From Nakamurella multipartita DSM 44233 (GTDB taxonomy: Bacteria; Actinomycetota; Actinomycetes; Mycobacteriales; Nakamurellaceae), in the NCBI RefSeq assembly GCF_000024365.1, contig NC_013235.1, positions 4,650,001-4,714,000 on the forward strand: a stretch of 64,000 nt of DNA, given 5' to 3'. Every line of letters begins with the position of its first letter. Position 1 is the first letter of the stretch. Shown here in pieces: positions 27,019 through 37,500 of this stretch. A model generated the notes under the pieces. The model saw only the letters and a program-made list of their open reading frames with translations, made no database searches and was not told the origin of the DNA. The position numbers and the translations under genes were made by a program.

Positions 27019-27768
27019 TCAACGGGCCGGCCGGGGCCCGAAGACCGCCGAGCCGAGCCGGACGATGGTGGCGCCCTCGGCGATCGCATCGGCGAAGTCG
27101 CCGCTCATCCCCATCGACAGCTCGACCGCGTCCTGCGCTCCGGGCCACTGCTCGTCCGCGGCCCGGTCACGGATGGTGGCCAACGCCCGGTAGCCGCGGC
27201 GGATCGCGTCCCGGTCGGGTGAGTTCAACCCGATCGTCATGAACCCGCGCAGCCGCAATCGGGGGGCCGCCGCCACCGCCTCGACCATCTCCCGCGCGTC
27301 CGCCGGGGCGATTCCGGATTTGGTCTGCTCGCCCGAGACATTCACCTGGATGAATACATCCAGATTCCGGGCGGCGGATTCGAGCCGGGATTGCAACCGG
27401 CCGATCAGGTCGACCGAATCCAATGTCTGCAGGCACTGGATGTGCGGCAGAAGTTGATTGACCTTGTTGGACTGCAGATGGCCAATGAAATGCATGGTGT
27501 GCGGAAACCCGGCCAACGCGTCGGCCTTGGCCAGCACTTCCTGGACGCGGTTCTCCCCGATCAGCGTCGCCCCCGCGGCCAGGGCCTGCGCGATCACCTC
27601 GGGCGGCATCGTCTTGGTGGCCAGCAGGATGCGGACCTCGGCGGGATCCCGACCCGCTGCCTCGGCCGCCGCCCGCACCCGGCGACGGGCTTCGGCCAGC
27701 CGTTCGACCACCGGACCGGCGGAGGCGCCGGTCGGGGTACCGGCGGGTTCGGGATCGGGGAGCACCAC
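27019..27768 (-). CDS. YggS-family pyridoxal phosphate homeostasis protein
   Basis: 249 residues, GTG start at 27768. The PLP lysine is in ILLATKTMPPEVI; GENRVQEVLAKADAL, HFIGHLQSNKVNQLLPHI, VNVSGEQTKSGI, LRGFMTIG and LSMGMSGDFADAIAEGATIVRLGSAVFG complete the family signature of the fold-type III barrel. YggS/PROSC proteins bind PLP without a known catalytic step and balance vitamin B6 pools. In many actinobacteria the gene lies near ftsZ and sepF; here it sits upstream of the PH-domain gene instead. The 222 bp between its start and the divergent surface-protein gene at 27991 contain no supported gene. Confidence 0.94.
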   Translation of the reverse strand: MVLPDPEPAGTPTGASAGPVVERLAEARRRVRAAAEAAGRDPAEVRILLATKTMPPEVIAQALAAGATLIGENRVQEVLAKADALAGFPHTMHFIGHLQSNKVNQLLPHIQCLQTLDSVDLIGRLQSRLESAARNLDVFIQVNVSGEQTKSGIAPADAREMVEAVAAAPRLRLRGFMTIGLNSPDRDAIRRGYRALATIRDRAADEQWPGAQDAVELSMGMSGDFADAIAEGATIVRLGSAVFGPRPAR

Positions 27769-27990
27769 TCGACCCTAGTGCCGGTGCCCGCCGCTCGGAC
27801 CACGGGCACTCGCCGAATGAATTCGGCAAAACGGACATTGTGGGTTCTTGTGCCGCCGCGAATTGGTCGCCGTCACGCCCGAGGTGAATTGTCGGCTGTC
27901 CCATGTCATGATCGGCGTGATTTGGCGGGTTTCGGCATCAATCGCGATCCTGTGGTCGCGCCGGCGCCGGACGGTCGGACGGGGGAATCA

Positions 27991-30900
27991 ATGGGGCCAC
28001 GACTTCGTCGATCGAAACCGCGGCGATCAGGACTGCGTCGTCCAGAACTGTGGCGATTCAGCGGCCTGGCCGGCGCCCTGGTGGTGGCTATGGCACTGCC
28101 GATCGTGTCCGCACCGGTGGCCGCGGCCGCGCCGGGCCCGGTGTACGGGACATTTACCGACTTGGCCGGGACCGGCGGCGCCTACCGAGGGACGATGACG
28201 CTGGCCCCGGGCTTCCCCGCGGCCACGTTCGCCTCCACCTCTCGTTCGGGCGGAGTCGGCCCGCAGTCCGGGACGACCGCCTGGTTGCCCGCCGGCAGCC
28301 CGCCCGGCGTCGTCTACGGATCAAGCCAGAACCAGGCCTACCTCAACCTGCGACCGGCAGCCGACAGCGCCGCCAGCCCGTCCGAGACCGTCTACACCTT
28401 CGCCCGGCCCACCCCGACGGCCGGCTGGAGCTTCATCCTCGGCGACATCGACGCCGACCAGGTGACGGTCAGCGCGACCACCGCCGACGGCAGCGCCGTC
28501 CCGGTCGCGGCGTTGGGCTTTGCCGGAGCCTTCAACTACTGCGACGCATCGCCCCGGCCGAGCTCGTGCTCCGGGGTCGGCGCGCCGTACGACCTGCCCA
28601 GTTGGGATCCGGGCACGGCCACGCTGACCGGCAACTCGGGGGCCAGCGACACCACCGGCGCCGCCGGTTGGTTCAGCCCGACGGTGCCGATCAAGACCCT
28701 GACGTTCAGCTACCGGTGGCGCAGCGGCGTCCCGGTGTACCAGACCTGGTTCGCCACCCAGACCCGGTCGGTCTCGGGCACCGTGACCGCCGGCGGCAGC
28801 GGGCTGGCCGGGGTCACCGTCGAGATCGTCGACGGCGGCGGCGCCGTGGTCGGCACCGTCACCACCGGGGCCGACGGCACCTACGGCCGGGACGGCCTGG
28901 CCCCCGGCACGTACACCGTCCGGGTCGTCACCCCCGACGGGTACGCGCCGGTGGGGCCGAGCCGGCGCCCCGCCGACCTGAGCGCCGGCGACGCGACCAC
29001 CGTCGACTTCGCGCTCGCCCAGGTCGCCGATCTCTCGGTCATCAAGAAGCTGGACACCGATCCGGTCGTCGCCGGCGAGCCCATCACCTACACGCTGACC
29101 GCCACCAACGCCGGCCCGGCGGACGCCACCGGGGTCAGCGTGGTCGATACCGTGCCGCCCGGGCTGACCGGGGTGAGCGGCCAGGTGACCGGCGGTGCCG
29201 CCTGCGTGGTCGACGCCGCCCTGCTCACCTGCCCGGTCGGTGCACTGATCGTCGGGACGTCGGCCACCGTGCAGGTCACCGGCACTGTGTCGGCGACCGC
29301 CCCGGCGGGCGTCGCGCTGCTCAACCAGGCGGCCGTGACCGCGGACCAGCCGGACCCGAACCCCGGCAACAACCGCGCGTCCGCGGCGGCACGGGTCACC
29401 GCGGCGGCCGACCTGGTCCTGGTCAAGACGTTCACCCCGGACAACCCGGTCGCCGGCGGGACGGTCAGCTACCAGCTCACCGTCACCAACAACGGACCGT
29501 CGCGGGCCACCGGGCTGGCCATCGCCGACCCGCTGGACCCGGGGGTGACCGTCGGCACCGTCACCACGACCGACGGGACATGCACCGCGCCCGGTGGGAT
29601 CGTCGCCTGCACCGTGCCGGCCCTGGACGTGGGCGACAGCGTGACGGTCACGGTGCCGGTCACCCTGCCCACCGGGTCCACCCCGGCGCTGCAGAACGCG
29701 GCGTCGGTCACGGCCGTCACGCCCGACCCGGATCTGGAAAACAACACCGGGGTGGCGACCTTCGAACCCAGCCTCGGGGCCAACCTGGCCCTGATCAAGA
29801 CGGCCTCACCGGCGACCGCCATCCCCGGGCAGACGATCCAATACCAGCTGTCCGTCTCCAACGGTGGCCCCTCCGACGCCCCGAACGTGCTGCTCACCGA
29901 TTCGATCCCGCTGGGCCTGGACGCGGTCACGGTGACCGACGCCGGCGGCGCCAGCTGCACCGTCACCGACCAGGTGAGCTGCAGCTGGGCCTCGGTGCCG
30001 GTCGAGGCGACCCGGACCATGACCCTGACCGGGATCGTCGCCCCGGACGCTCCCGACGGCGCCCTGACCAATACTGCCGCGGTCACCGCACCGGTCGACG
30101 AGTCCGACCCCAGCGACAACACCGCCACCACGTCGGTGCTCATCACCTCCGCGGCCGACGTCAGCCTGACCAAGACCGCCGGCCCCGACCCGGTGGCCCC
30201 CGGTGGCACCGTGACCTTCACCCTGACCGTGGGCAACGCCGGCCCCCAGCAGTCCGCGTTGCTGGAGCTGCGCGACCCGACCCCGGCCGGACTGAGCATC
30301 ACCGCCGTCGACGACCCGGATTGCCTGACCGATGCCGTCGCGGTGACCTGCCTGATCGCCGGCCTGGACCCCGACGCCAGCCGCACGGTGACGATCACCG
30401 GCACGCTGTCGCCGGACTACGACGGCGACGAGCTGACCAACACCGCGCAGGTGGCCTCGCTGCTCACCGTCGACCCGGACCCGGCCGACAACTCGGCCAC
30501 GGCCACCGTCGCGGTGATCACCCCCGAGCCGCCCGGCTCGAACCTGACCGTGAGCAAGACGGCGACCACGCCGACGGTTGGTCAGGGCGACCCGGCCGGG
30601 TTCGTGGTCACCCTGACCAACCAGGGACCGGCCGACCAGACCGACGTGGTCATCGCCGACACCGCCGGCGACGGCCTGGTGATCGGCTCGGCCACCGGCT
30701 CCGCGGGCACCTGGGACGGCGCCGCGGGCCTGTGGACCGTGCCGTCCCTGGCCGCCGGGGCCAGCGCCACCCTCACCGTGTCCGCGACCGCGACCGCGGT
30801 CGGCACCCTGACCAACACGGCGACCCTGATCAGCTCCGGCCGGCCCGACACCGACCCGGCCGACAACTCCGCGAGCGCCACGGTCCAGGTCAACCCGACG

Positions 30901-31472
30901 GCCGACCTGTCCCTGACCAAGTCGGTGACGCCGGCCGGCGGGGCCCCCGGGCAGCCGGTCACCTACCAGCTCACCGCGACCAACGCCGGCCCGTCTCCGG
31001 CCAGCGGGTGCACGTGGTGGACACGTTGCCGGCCGGGGTGAGCGGACCGTCGGAGTCCGGCAGCGTCGAGTGCACGATCAGCGGCCAGACGGTCGATTGC
31101 ACGCTGGGCGACTTCCCGGTCGGCGCGACCGCCACCATCACCATCGGCGCCGTCGTCACGGCCGGGGCCACCGGCACGATCGTCAATACCGCGACGATCA
31201 GCTCCGACACCAACGATCCGAACCCGGCCGACAACACGGCCAGCGCCGCGTTCACGGTGTCGGCCACCACCCCCACCACTCCGGCCACGCCGCCCCCGTG
31301 GACGCCCAGCCAGCCGGTCACCCCGACCTACCCCACCTACCCGTCGGCGCTGGCCAGCACGGGTGCGCCGATCGCCCAGCAGAGCGTCGTGGCCGGATTG
31401 CTGCTCGCGGTCGGGGCGTTGTTGATCATCGTGGCCCGGGCCCGGCCGACGCGTCCGCACCGTCGCGGCTGA
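27991..31472 (+). CDS. DUF11-repeat surface protein with LASTG-type sorting signal, split by a one-base frameshift
   Basis: Start ATG 27991 after GGGGGAA. A signal peptide (ALVVAMALPIVSAPVAAAA) is followed by an N-terminal domain of about 230 residues, a SpaA/Cna-B-like module (SVSGTVTAGGSGLAGVTVEI...APGTYTVRVV) and six DUF11 modules that each open like ADLSVIKKLDTDPVVAGEP and contain TLTATNAGP. In the sixth module the frame breaks at the GGG run 31006-31008: the reading frame from 27991 stops at 31041 (1016 residues), while the next frame carries on VHVVDTLPAGVSG to 31472. Adding one G restores a 1160-residue protein. The out-of-frame end carries LASTG, a hydrophobic stretch and a basic tail, a class E sortase type anchor. 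Either a sequencing error in a G run or a true mutation that releases the protein from the wall. Likely an adhesin or S-layer-like protein. Confidence 0.82.
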
Positions 31473-31504
31473 CCCGCGCACCGGCGGCCGGCCATCAGGA
31501 CGCC

Positions 31505-31558
31505 GCGATTCAGGACGCGATTCAGGACGGCGCGATTCAGGACGGCGCGATTCAGGCC
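31505..31558. repeat. Tandem repeat carrying the DUF5979-protein stop codon
   Basis: Four copies of GCGATTCAGGAC at 31505, 31517, 31532 and 31547 (the last ends GCC), with 0-3 bp spacers. The stop codon of the minus-strand gene (TGA, 31554-31552) lies within the last copy, and on that strand every copy reads GTCCTGAATCGC. The repeat fills the 79-bp gap between two convergent surface-protein genes. Confidence 0.85.
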
Positions 31559-34500
31559 GACCGGCGCCGGCCCGGTCGCCAGCCGGCCAGCGCGATCATC
31601 GCGGCCCCGATCAGCAGCAAGCCCAGGCCCCAGCCCAGGAAAGACCCGACCGCGAAGCCGGTCACCGGCAGCGGGGTCGGATGCGGCGGGACCGGCCCGG
31701 GCGTCGGACCCGGCGTGGGTCCGGGGGTGGGCCCGACACAGGTGACCACGTTGGTGACCACGGTCGAGGTCAGCGGCGCGGTCAGCGTGACCGGGCCGGT
31801 CCCGGACGAGGCGGAGGTGCAGGACGCGGGTACGACGGCCCGCTCCCCCACGTCCACCGTCGACCCCGGCTGGTCGGCCCAGTACACGGTGCGCCAGACC
31901 CGGTCCACGCCGTCCAGGGTCAGCGTCGCCGAGTACCCGAGCGGCTGCGTGCCGTCGCGGTAGGTGACGCCGTCGATGACCCACTGCTTGTCGACGACCA
32001 GGAACACCGGGACCGGGGCGCAGGCGTCTGCCATGGCCGAGGAGTCCAGCGCGAACAGCGTGGCGATGTTGAAGAACCCGGACCCGCCACCCGATCCGGT
32101 CGCCGCGCAGGCCAGGCGGGCCGGGTCGATCGTGAGCGGCACGGTCGCGGTCACCGCGACCCGGTAGGTGTGGCTGGCGCCGCCGGGCAGCGCGACGTCC
32201 TGGGCGATCGTCGTCTGGTCACCGCCGGTCCAGGCCGGTTCGAACAGGCTGACCCCGTCCGGCGCGGAGGTCACCGCGGCGGACACGATCGTCGCGTCGG
32301 TGGGGAAGGCGATGTTGTCGGTCAGCGAGTAGGTGATCGCGGTGTCCGGGTTGGGGTTGGTCACCACGATCGCGTACGGCACGGTCCAGGTCCCGGGGCC
32401 GGGATCGAAGACCGGGTCCCCGTCCACCTGCTTGCTGATCGTGGGCCGGTCCGGCGTGCGATGCGTCGTCGTGCAGACCGGATCGCCCGGCTCGGCGCAG
32501 CTGCTCGGACGCACGTCGGCGGTGCTGGTGACCTGGTTGGTGATGCTGACCCCGGCGACCCCGGGGTTGACCGTCGCCTGATAGGTCAGCGTCCGGCTCT
32601 GCCCGCCGGGCACGTCGCCGACCGTCCAGACCAGTTGTTGGGTCTGCGAGTCCAGGACCGCGGCCGGGTCGGAGATCGACCCGATCACCGCGTACGGCAG
32701 CACCGCCGACAGGTCGTCGGTGACGACGACGTCGTGCACCGGCACCTCCCCGGTCGAGGTCACCGTGACCGAGTAGGTGATGGTCGACCCCGGGGCCACC
32801 ACCGTTCCCGACGCCGGGTCGCTGGACTTGCTGACCGCGTAGGAACCGTCGGTGGTCAGCACCGGGTTGCTGATGTCCAGGCCGACGCTGGGCGGATCCG
32901 GGTAGTCCTCCTGCGGCCGCGGGATGGTGACCGTCACCGACCGCTCACCCAGGCACGGGGTGAGCAGCGGGTCCGCGCAGGGCACGGTGACCGGCCCGGC
33001 CGTGGGGATGTCGCCGACCACGGTGAACCCGGGGTCGCCCCAGGTCCAGGAGCTGTCGCGCAGCGGCGGCATCGTGGCCAGCGGCTCGGTCAGGGTGCAG
33101 ATGCTGGACACCGGGATGAACAGCTGCAGATCGTCACCCGGGTCAGGTCCGACGGTCAGCGTCTGGCCGGCCGCCAGCGCGGTGCTGCCGGTGATCGCCG
33201 GGCCGTCCCCGGGCTGGCAGGAGTAGGTCACCGGGAACGGCTGCGGGTCGGTGATGCCGTCGGTGGCTCCGGTGACCGCCTTGGTCAGGGTGAAGCGCCC
33301 GAACAGCCGCTCCGTGGGGTTGGTGACGGTGACCGTCTGGTTCGCCTCGGTCGGCGGGGTCACGGTGACCGAGGACCCCAGATCCGGGGTGCCCCAGATG
33401 TAGGAGGAGTCGCCGGTGACCGGCTGCCCGCCGGCCCCCGGGGGCACCTCCTCGGTCACCTGGCAGACCGAGCCGACCAGGATGCCGGCCTGCACCCACG
33501 CTGTGGCCACGCTGGCCGTCCAGGGACCGGTCACCGGCACGTCCGAGCCGTACTGGCAGGAGAAGGTGCCGGTGAACACCCGATCGACCGGCACCAGGTC
33601 GTCGTCGGCGACCGATCCGGTGATGGCCTTGGCCACGTCGAAGCCCGAATACACCCGCTGAACGGTGTTGGTGACGGACAGCTGCGCGGTCTCGTCGGCG
33701 ACCAGGATGACCGATTCCGGGGTGTACGTCCGGTCCCCCCAGGCGTAGGAGCCGTCCAGCAGCCGCGCCGGATCCGGGGTGTCCTCGATGATCGCGCAGA
33801 CGGCCGTGGCCGGTACCCGGGCGTCCGCCGGGGTGAACAGGGTCGCCGCGGCGCCCGCGCCGACCTCCCACCGATCGCTCCAGGTCTGCGCACCCAGGGT
33901 GCAGGTCCACACGCCGGTGAAGTCGGTGTCCGGCCGGACCCCGCCGTCCGGGTCGTCGAGCACCTTGCCGACCTCCAGGCCGCCGTACTGCCGCTCGATC
34001 GTGTTGGTGACGGTGATGGTCGCGGTCCCGCCGGGAACCACGGTGACCGGATCACCGACGACCGGCGCCGCCCAGTCGAAGGAGGCATCGGGCAGACCGG
34101 CGGTGCCCAGGTCGTTCTCGGTGACCGTGCACTGCGAGTTCAGGTAGACCGCCGGGCCGGTGAACGTGTCCCCGTTGGTCAGGGTCCAGTTTCCGGTGAC
34201 GGGGTCGTCGGAGCCGTACCGGCAGCTGAACGTCCCGCTGAACTGCGTGCCGGGGATCAGGGCGCCGAACGGGTCGACCACGTTCTTGGTGATCTGGAAC
34301 GTGCTGCGCACCCGGACGACCGGGTTCTCGACGAAGAAGTCCTGCCGGGCGCCGGCCTCGGCCAGGGTGAAGGTGCCCCCGACCGGCGGGGTCAACGCCG
34401 GCGTCCCGGTGATGATGGGTGATCCCCAGGCGTAGGAGGTGTCGGCGAGCAGGCCCTGCGCCGGGGTGTCCTCGAAGCCGGAGCAGGTCCAGCCGACCGA

Positions 34501-37500
34501 GACCGGAGCGATCGTCACGGTGCCGAGATTGGCGATCGTGCCGTCGGCGTACCGGGTCGGGACGTCCGTTCCGGGCACCGCGCACTGGCCGTGCATGGTG
34601 AAATCGGCGCCGGTGCCGAGGTAGCCCTCGCTCGCCCCGGTGACCGTCTTGTGCACCACGACCTCGCCGGTGTCGCGGGTCAGCGCGTTGGCCACGGTGA
34701 CCGCGTTCTGGCCGTCCGCCGTCACGGTGGTGCCGGTGACGGTCGGGGCCAGCCAGCGGTAGGCCGGATCGTCGGACGGGACGCCCAGATCGCCTTCGGT
34801 GGCCGTGCACTGCGCGGTCAGCGGCACGTCCTGGTCGACGACGACGCCGGTCGGGTCGACCACCGCGTCCAGGGTGCCGCCGGCGACCTGCTGGCCGCCG
34901 TAGCTGCAGGACCAGGTGATCGGATAGGTCCGAGCCGGATCGATGACGCCCTGGCCGCCGGTCAACGACTTGACCACCCGGACCGGCGCGCCGACCCGGA
35001 CGATCGGGTTGACGATCGCGACCTCGACCTGCTGGCCCTCCTGCGCGATGGTCACGGTGGCGCCCGGATCGTAGGTCGCCGGGCCCCAGCCGTAGGAGGC
35101 GTCCACAAGGCCGGCCGGGTCGGGCGGCAGCTCGGCCACGGTGCAGCTGACCCCGACCGGGATGCCGGTCAGCGTCCTCGGCTCACCCTCGGTGAGGGTG
35201 ACGGTGAACAGGTCACCGGGGCCGCAGCTGACGTTGACGTCGAAAGTGGTACCGGGCACCAGGCCGGCGGTCTGCCCGGTGACCTGCTTGGTCAGCTCCA
35301 GCGAGCCGAACCGGGGCGTGATCGGGTTGACCGCGTTGACCTGGATCGGCGTGGCCGTCTCGGGGATCCGGATGGTGATCGATCCGTTGACCCGGCTGCT
35401 GCCGATGCCGAACTCGACGTCGTCCCAGCCGAAGGCCGGCGAGAGGGGGTCGGGTTTGCCGGTTTCGGTGATGGTGCAGGAGCTTCCGGACGCGATGGCC
35501 CGGTCCGGCGTCCAGCTCTGACCGTCGGCCAGGTCGACCGTCGATTCGTAGCCGTCGGTGCACTCGACCGCGAAGGTGAACTGGCTGCCCGGCTGGTAGC
35601 CCAGGGCCTTGCCGTCACCGACCACCGACTTGGTCAGCTGGAAGGTGCCGGTCAGCTGGTTGGTCCGGTTGGTCACCGTCACGGTGGCCGGGAAGTCGGG
35701 CGAGGTGATCAGCACCGAGGTTCCGGGGTCGTAGGTCGGCGGCAGCCACACCCAGGAGGTGTCGTCGGCCACGGGGGGCGCGTCCAGGGTGGTCGGGTCC
35801 TCGACCACCGTGCACCGGGACTCCAGCAGGATGTCGGGGATCACCGTCGACTCGCCGGCGAAGAGCTGGACCGTGCCGTTGGCCGCGCTCACGCCCGCGT
35901 AGCTGCAGTCGTAGTCGATGGTGTACTGCCGCTGCCGGTCGACCCGGCCGCTCGGATCCACCAGCTGCTTGCTGATCTCCAGGTCCCCGTACACCCGGCT
36001 GACCGGGTTGGTGACGACGACGCTGGGCACCTGGTTGGGCGCGGTGATGGTCACCGGTCCGGGCAGCACGGGAGTGCCCCACTGGTAGGACGAGTCGAGC
36101 AGGCCGACGGTCGGGGTGGCCTCGCTGAACGAGCAGGACGTGCCCACCGGCAGGTCGGGGGTGAGCGCGGTTCCGCCGACGCCCACGGTGAAGGCGCCTG
36201 TGTAGGCGTTGCTGCAGGAGACGGTGATCTGGAAGCTGGCCGCGGCGGTGACCCCCGCGGTCTCGCCGGTGATCTGCTTGCCGACCTGGACCCGGCCGAA
36301 GACCGGGATCGTCGGGTTGGTCACCGTCAGGGTGGCGGTGCCGTTGGCCGGCACGGTCACGCTGTTGGTCGCGCTGGTGCCGTCGGACCAGGTGGCGTTG
36401 CCCCAGACGTAGGCCGGCTGCAGCAGGTCGGCGGCGGGCGGCACCTCGGCCGCTGTGCAGGTGTTGCGGGCCGGCACGGAGACCGTCGCGCTCCCGCCCG
36501 CGGCCAACGTCACCTGGCCGGAGGCCACGCCGCAGGTGTACTGCACGGTGAACGGCTCGCCGGTGCCGATGTAGCCGTCGCCCTGGATCTGCTTGGCCAG
36601 CACGAGGCTGCCGGCGTCGCGCTCGTAGGTGTTGGTGATGCCGACCTGGGCGGTGGCGCCGTCGCCGATCGTCACGCTGGTCGGCGTCACCGTGTAGCCC
36701 GACCAGGCGTAGCTGGGGTCACCGAAATCCCCGGCCTGCGCGGTCAGGGTCTCGCTGAAGGTGCAGACCGAGCCGGCCGGGATCGCCGCCGCCGGGGAGA
36801 CGGCCTGTGCCGCGGTCAGGTCCAGCGTGCCCGCCGACGTCGGGCCGTTGGTCAGCGTGCAGGAGTACGCGACCGGGAAGACCCGGTTGACGCCCCCGGT
36901 GTACCCGCCGGGCCCGTCGATGGATTTGGTCACGGCGAAGCTGCCCAGCCGCTGCACCACCGGGTTGGTGATCGTGACGTCGGCGGTGGCCTGGTCGGTG
37001 ATGGTCACCGGCTGGGCCGAGTACGACGGGGTCCCCCAGGCGAACGAGGCGTTGAGCAGGCCGCCGGTCGGGCCGTTCTCGCTGACCGTGCAGGCCCGGC
37101 CGGCCGGGATGCCGGTCACGGTCACCGCCGCCGCGGTGGTCAGGGCGCTGAAGCTGCCGCTGAACCCGGCGCCGCAGGTGTAGGCGCCGGCAAAACTCTG
37201 GCCGGTGCCTCCGACGTACCCGCCTTGCGGGTCGTCGACGACCTTGCTGATGCGCAGCGTGCCGGTGGCCGCCCGGTTCACCACGGTGCAGCCGACCGCA
37301 CTGCCGGCGGGCAGATCCGGCAGGGTGACCACCCCGGTGGGGCTGACCGGATAGGTGGTGGACCCGCGGGCGCAGGTCCACGAGCCGACCTGGACGAAGC
37401 CGGTTGCGGCCGCCCCGGTGCCGAGCTCGGTGAGCTGGTAGGTGCCGGCGACGATGCGCTGGTTGGTGACGGCCGTCGAGCCGGAGGCGCCGGAGACCAC

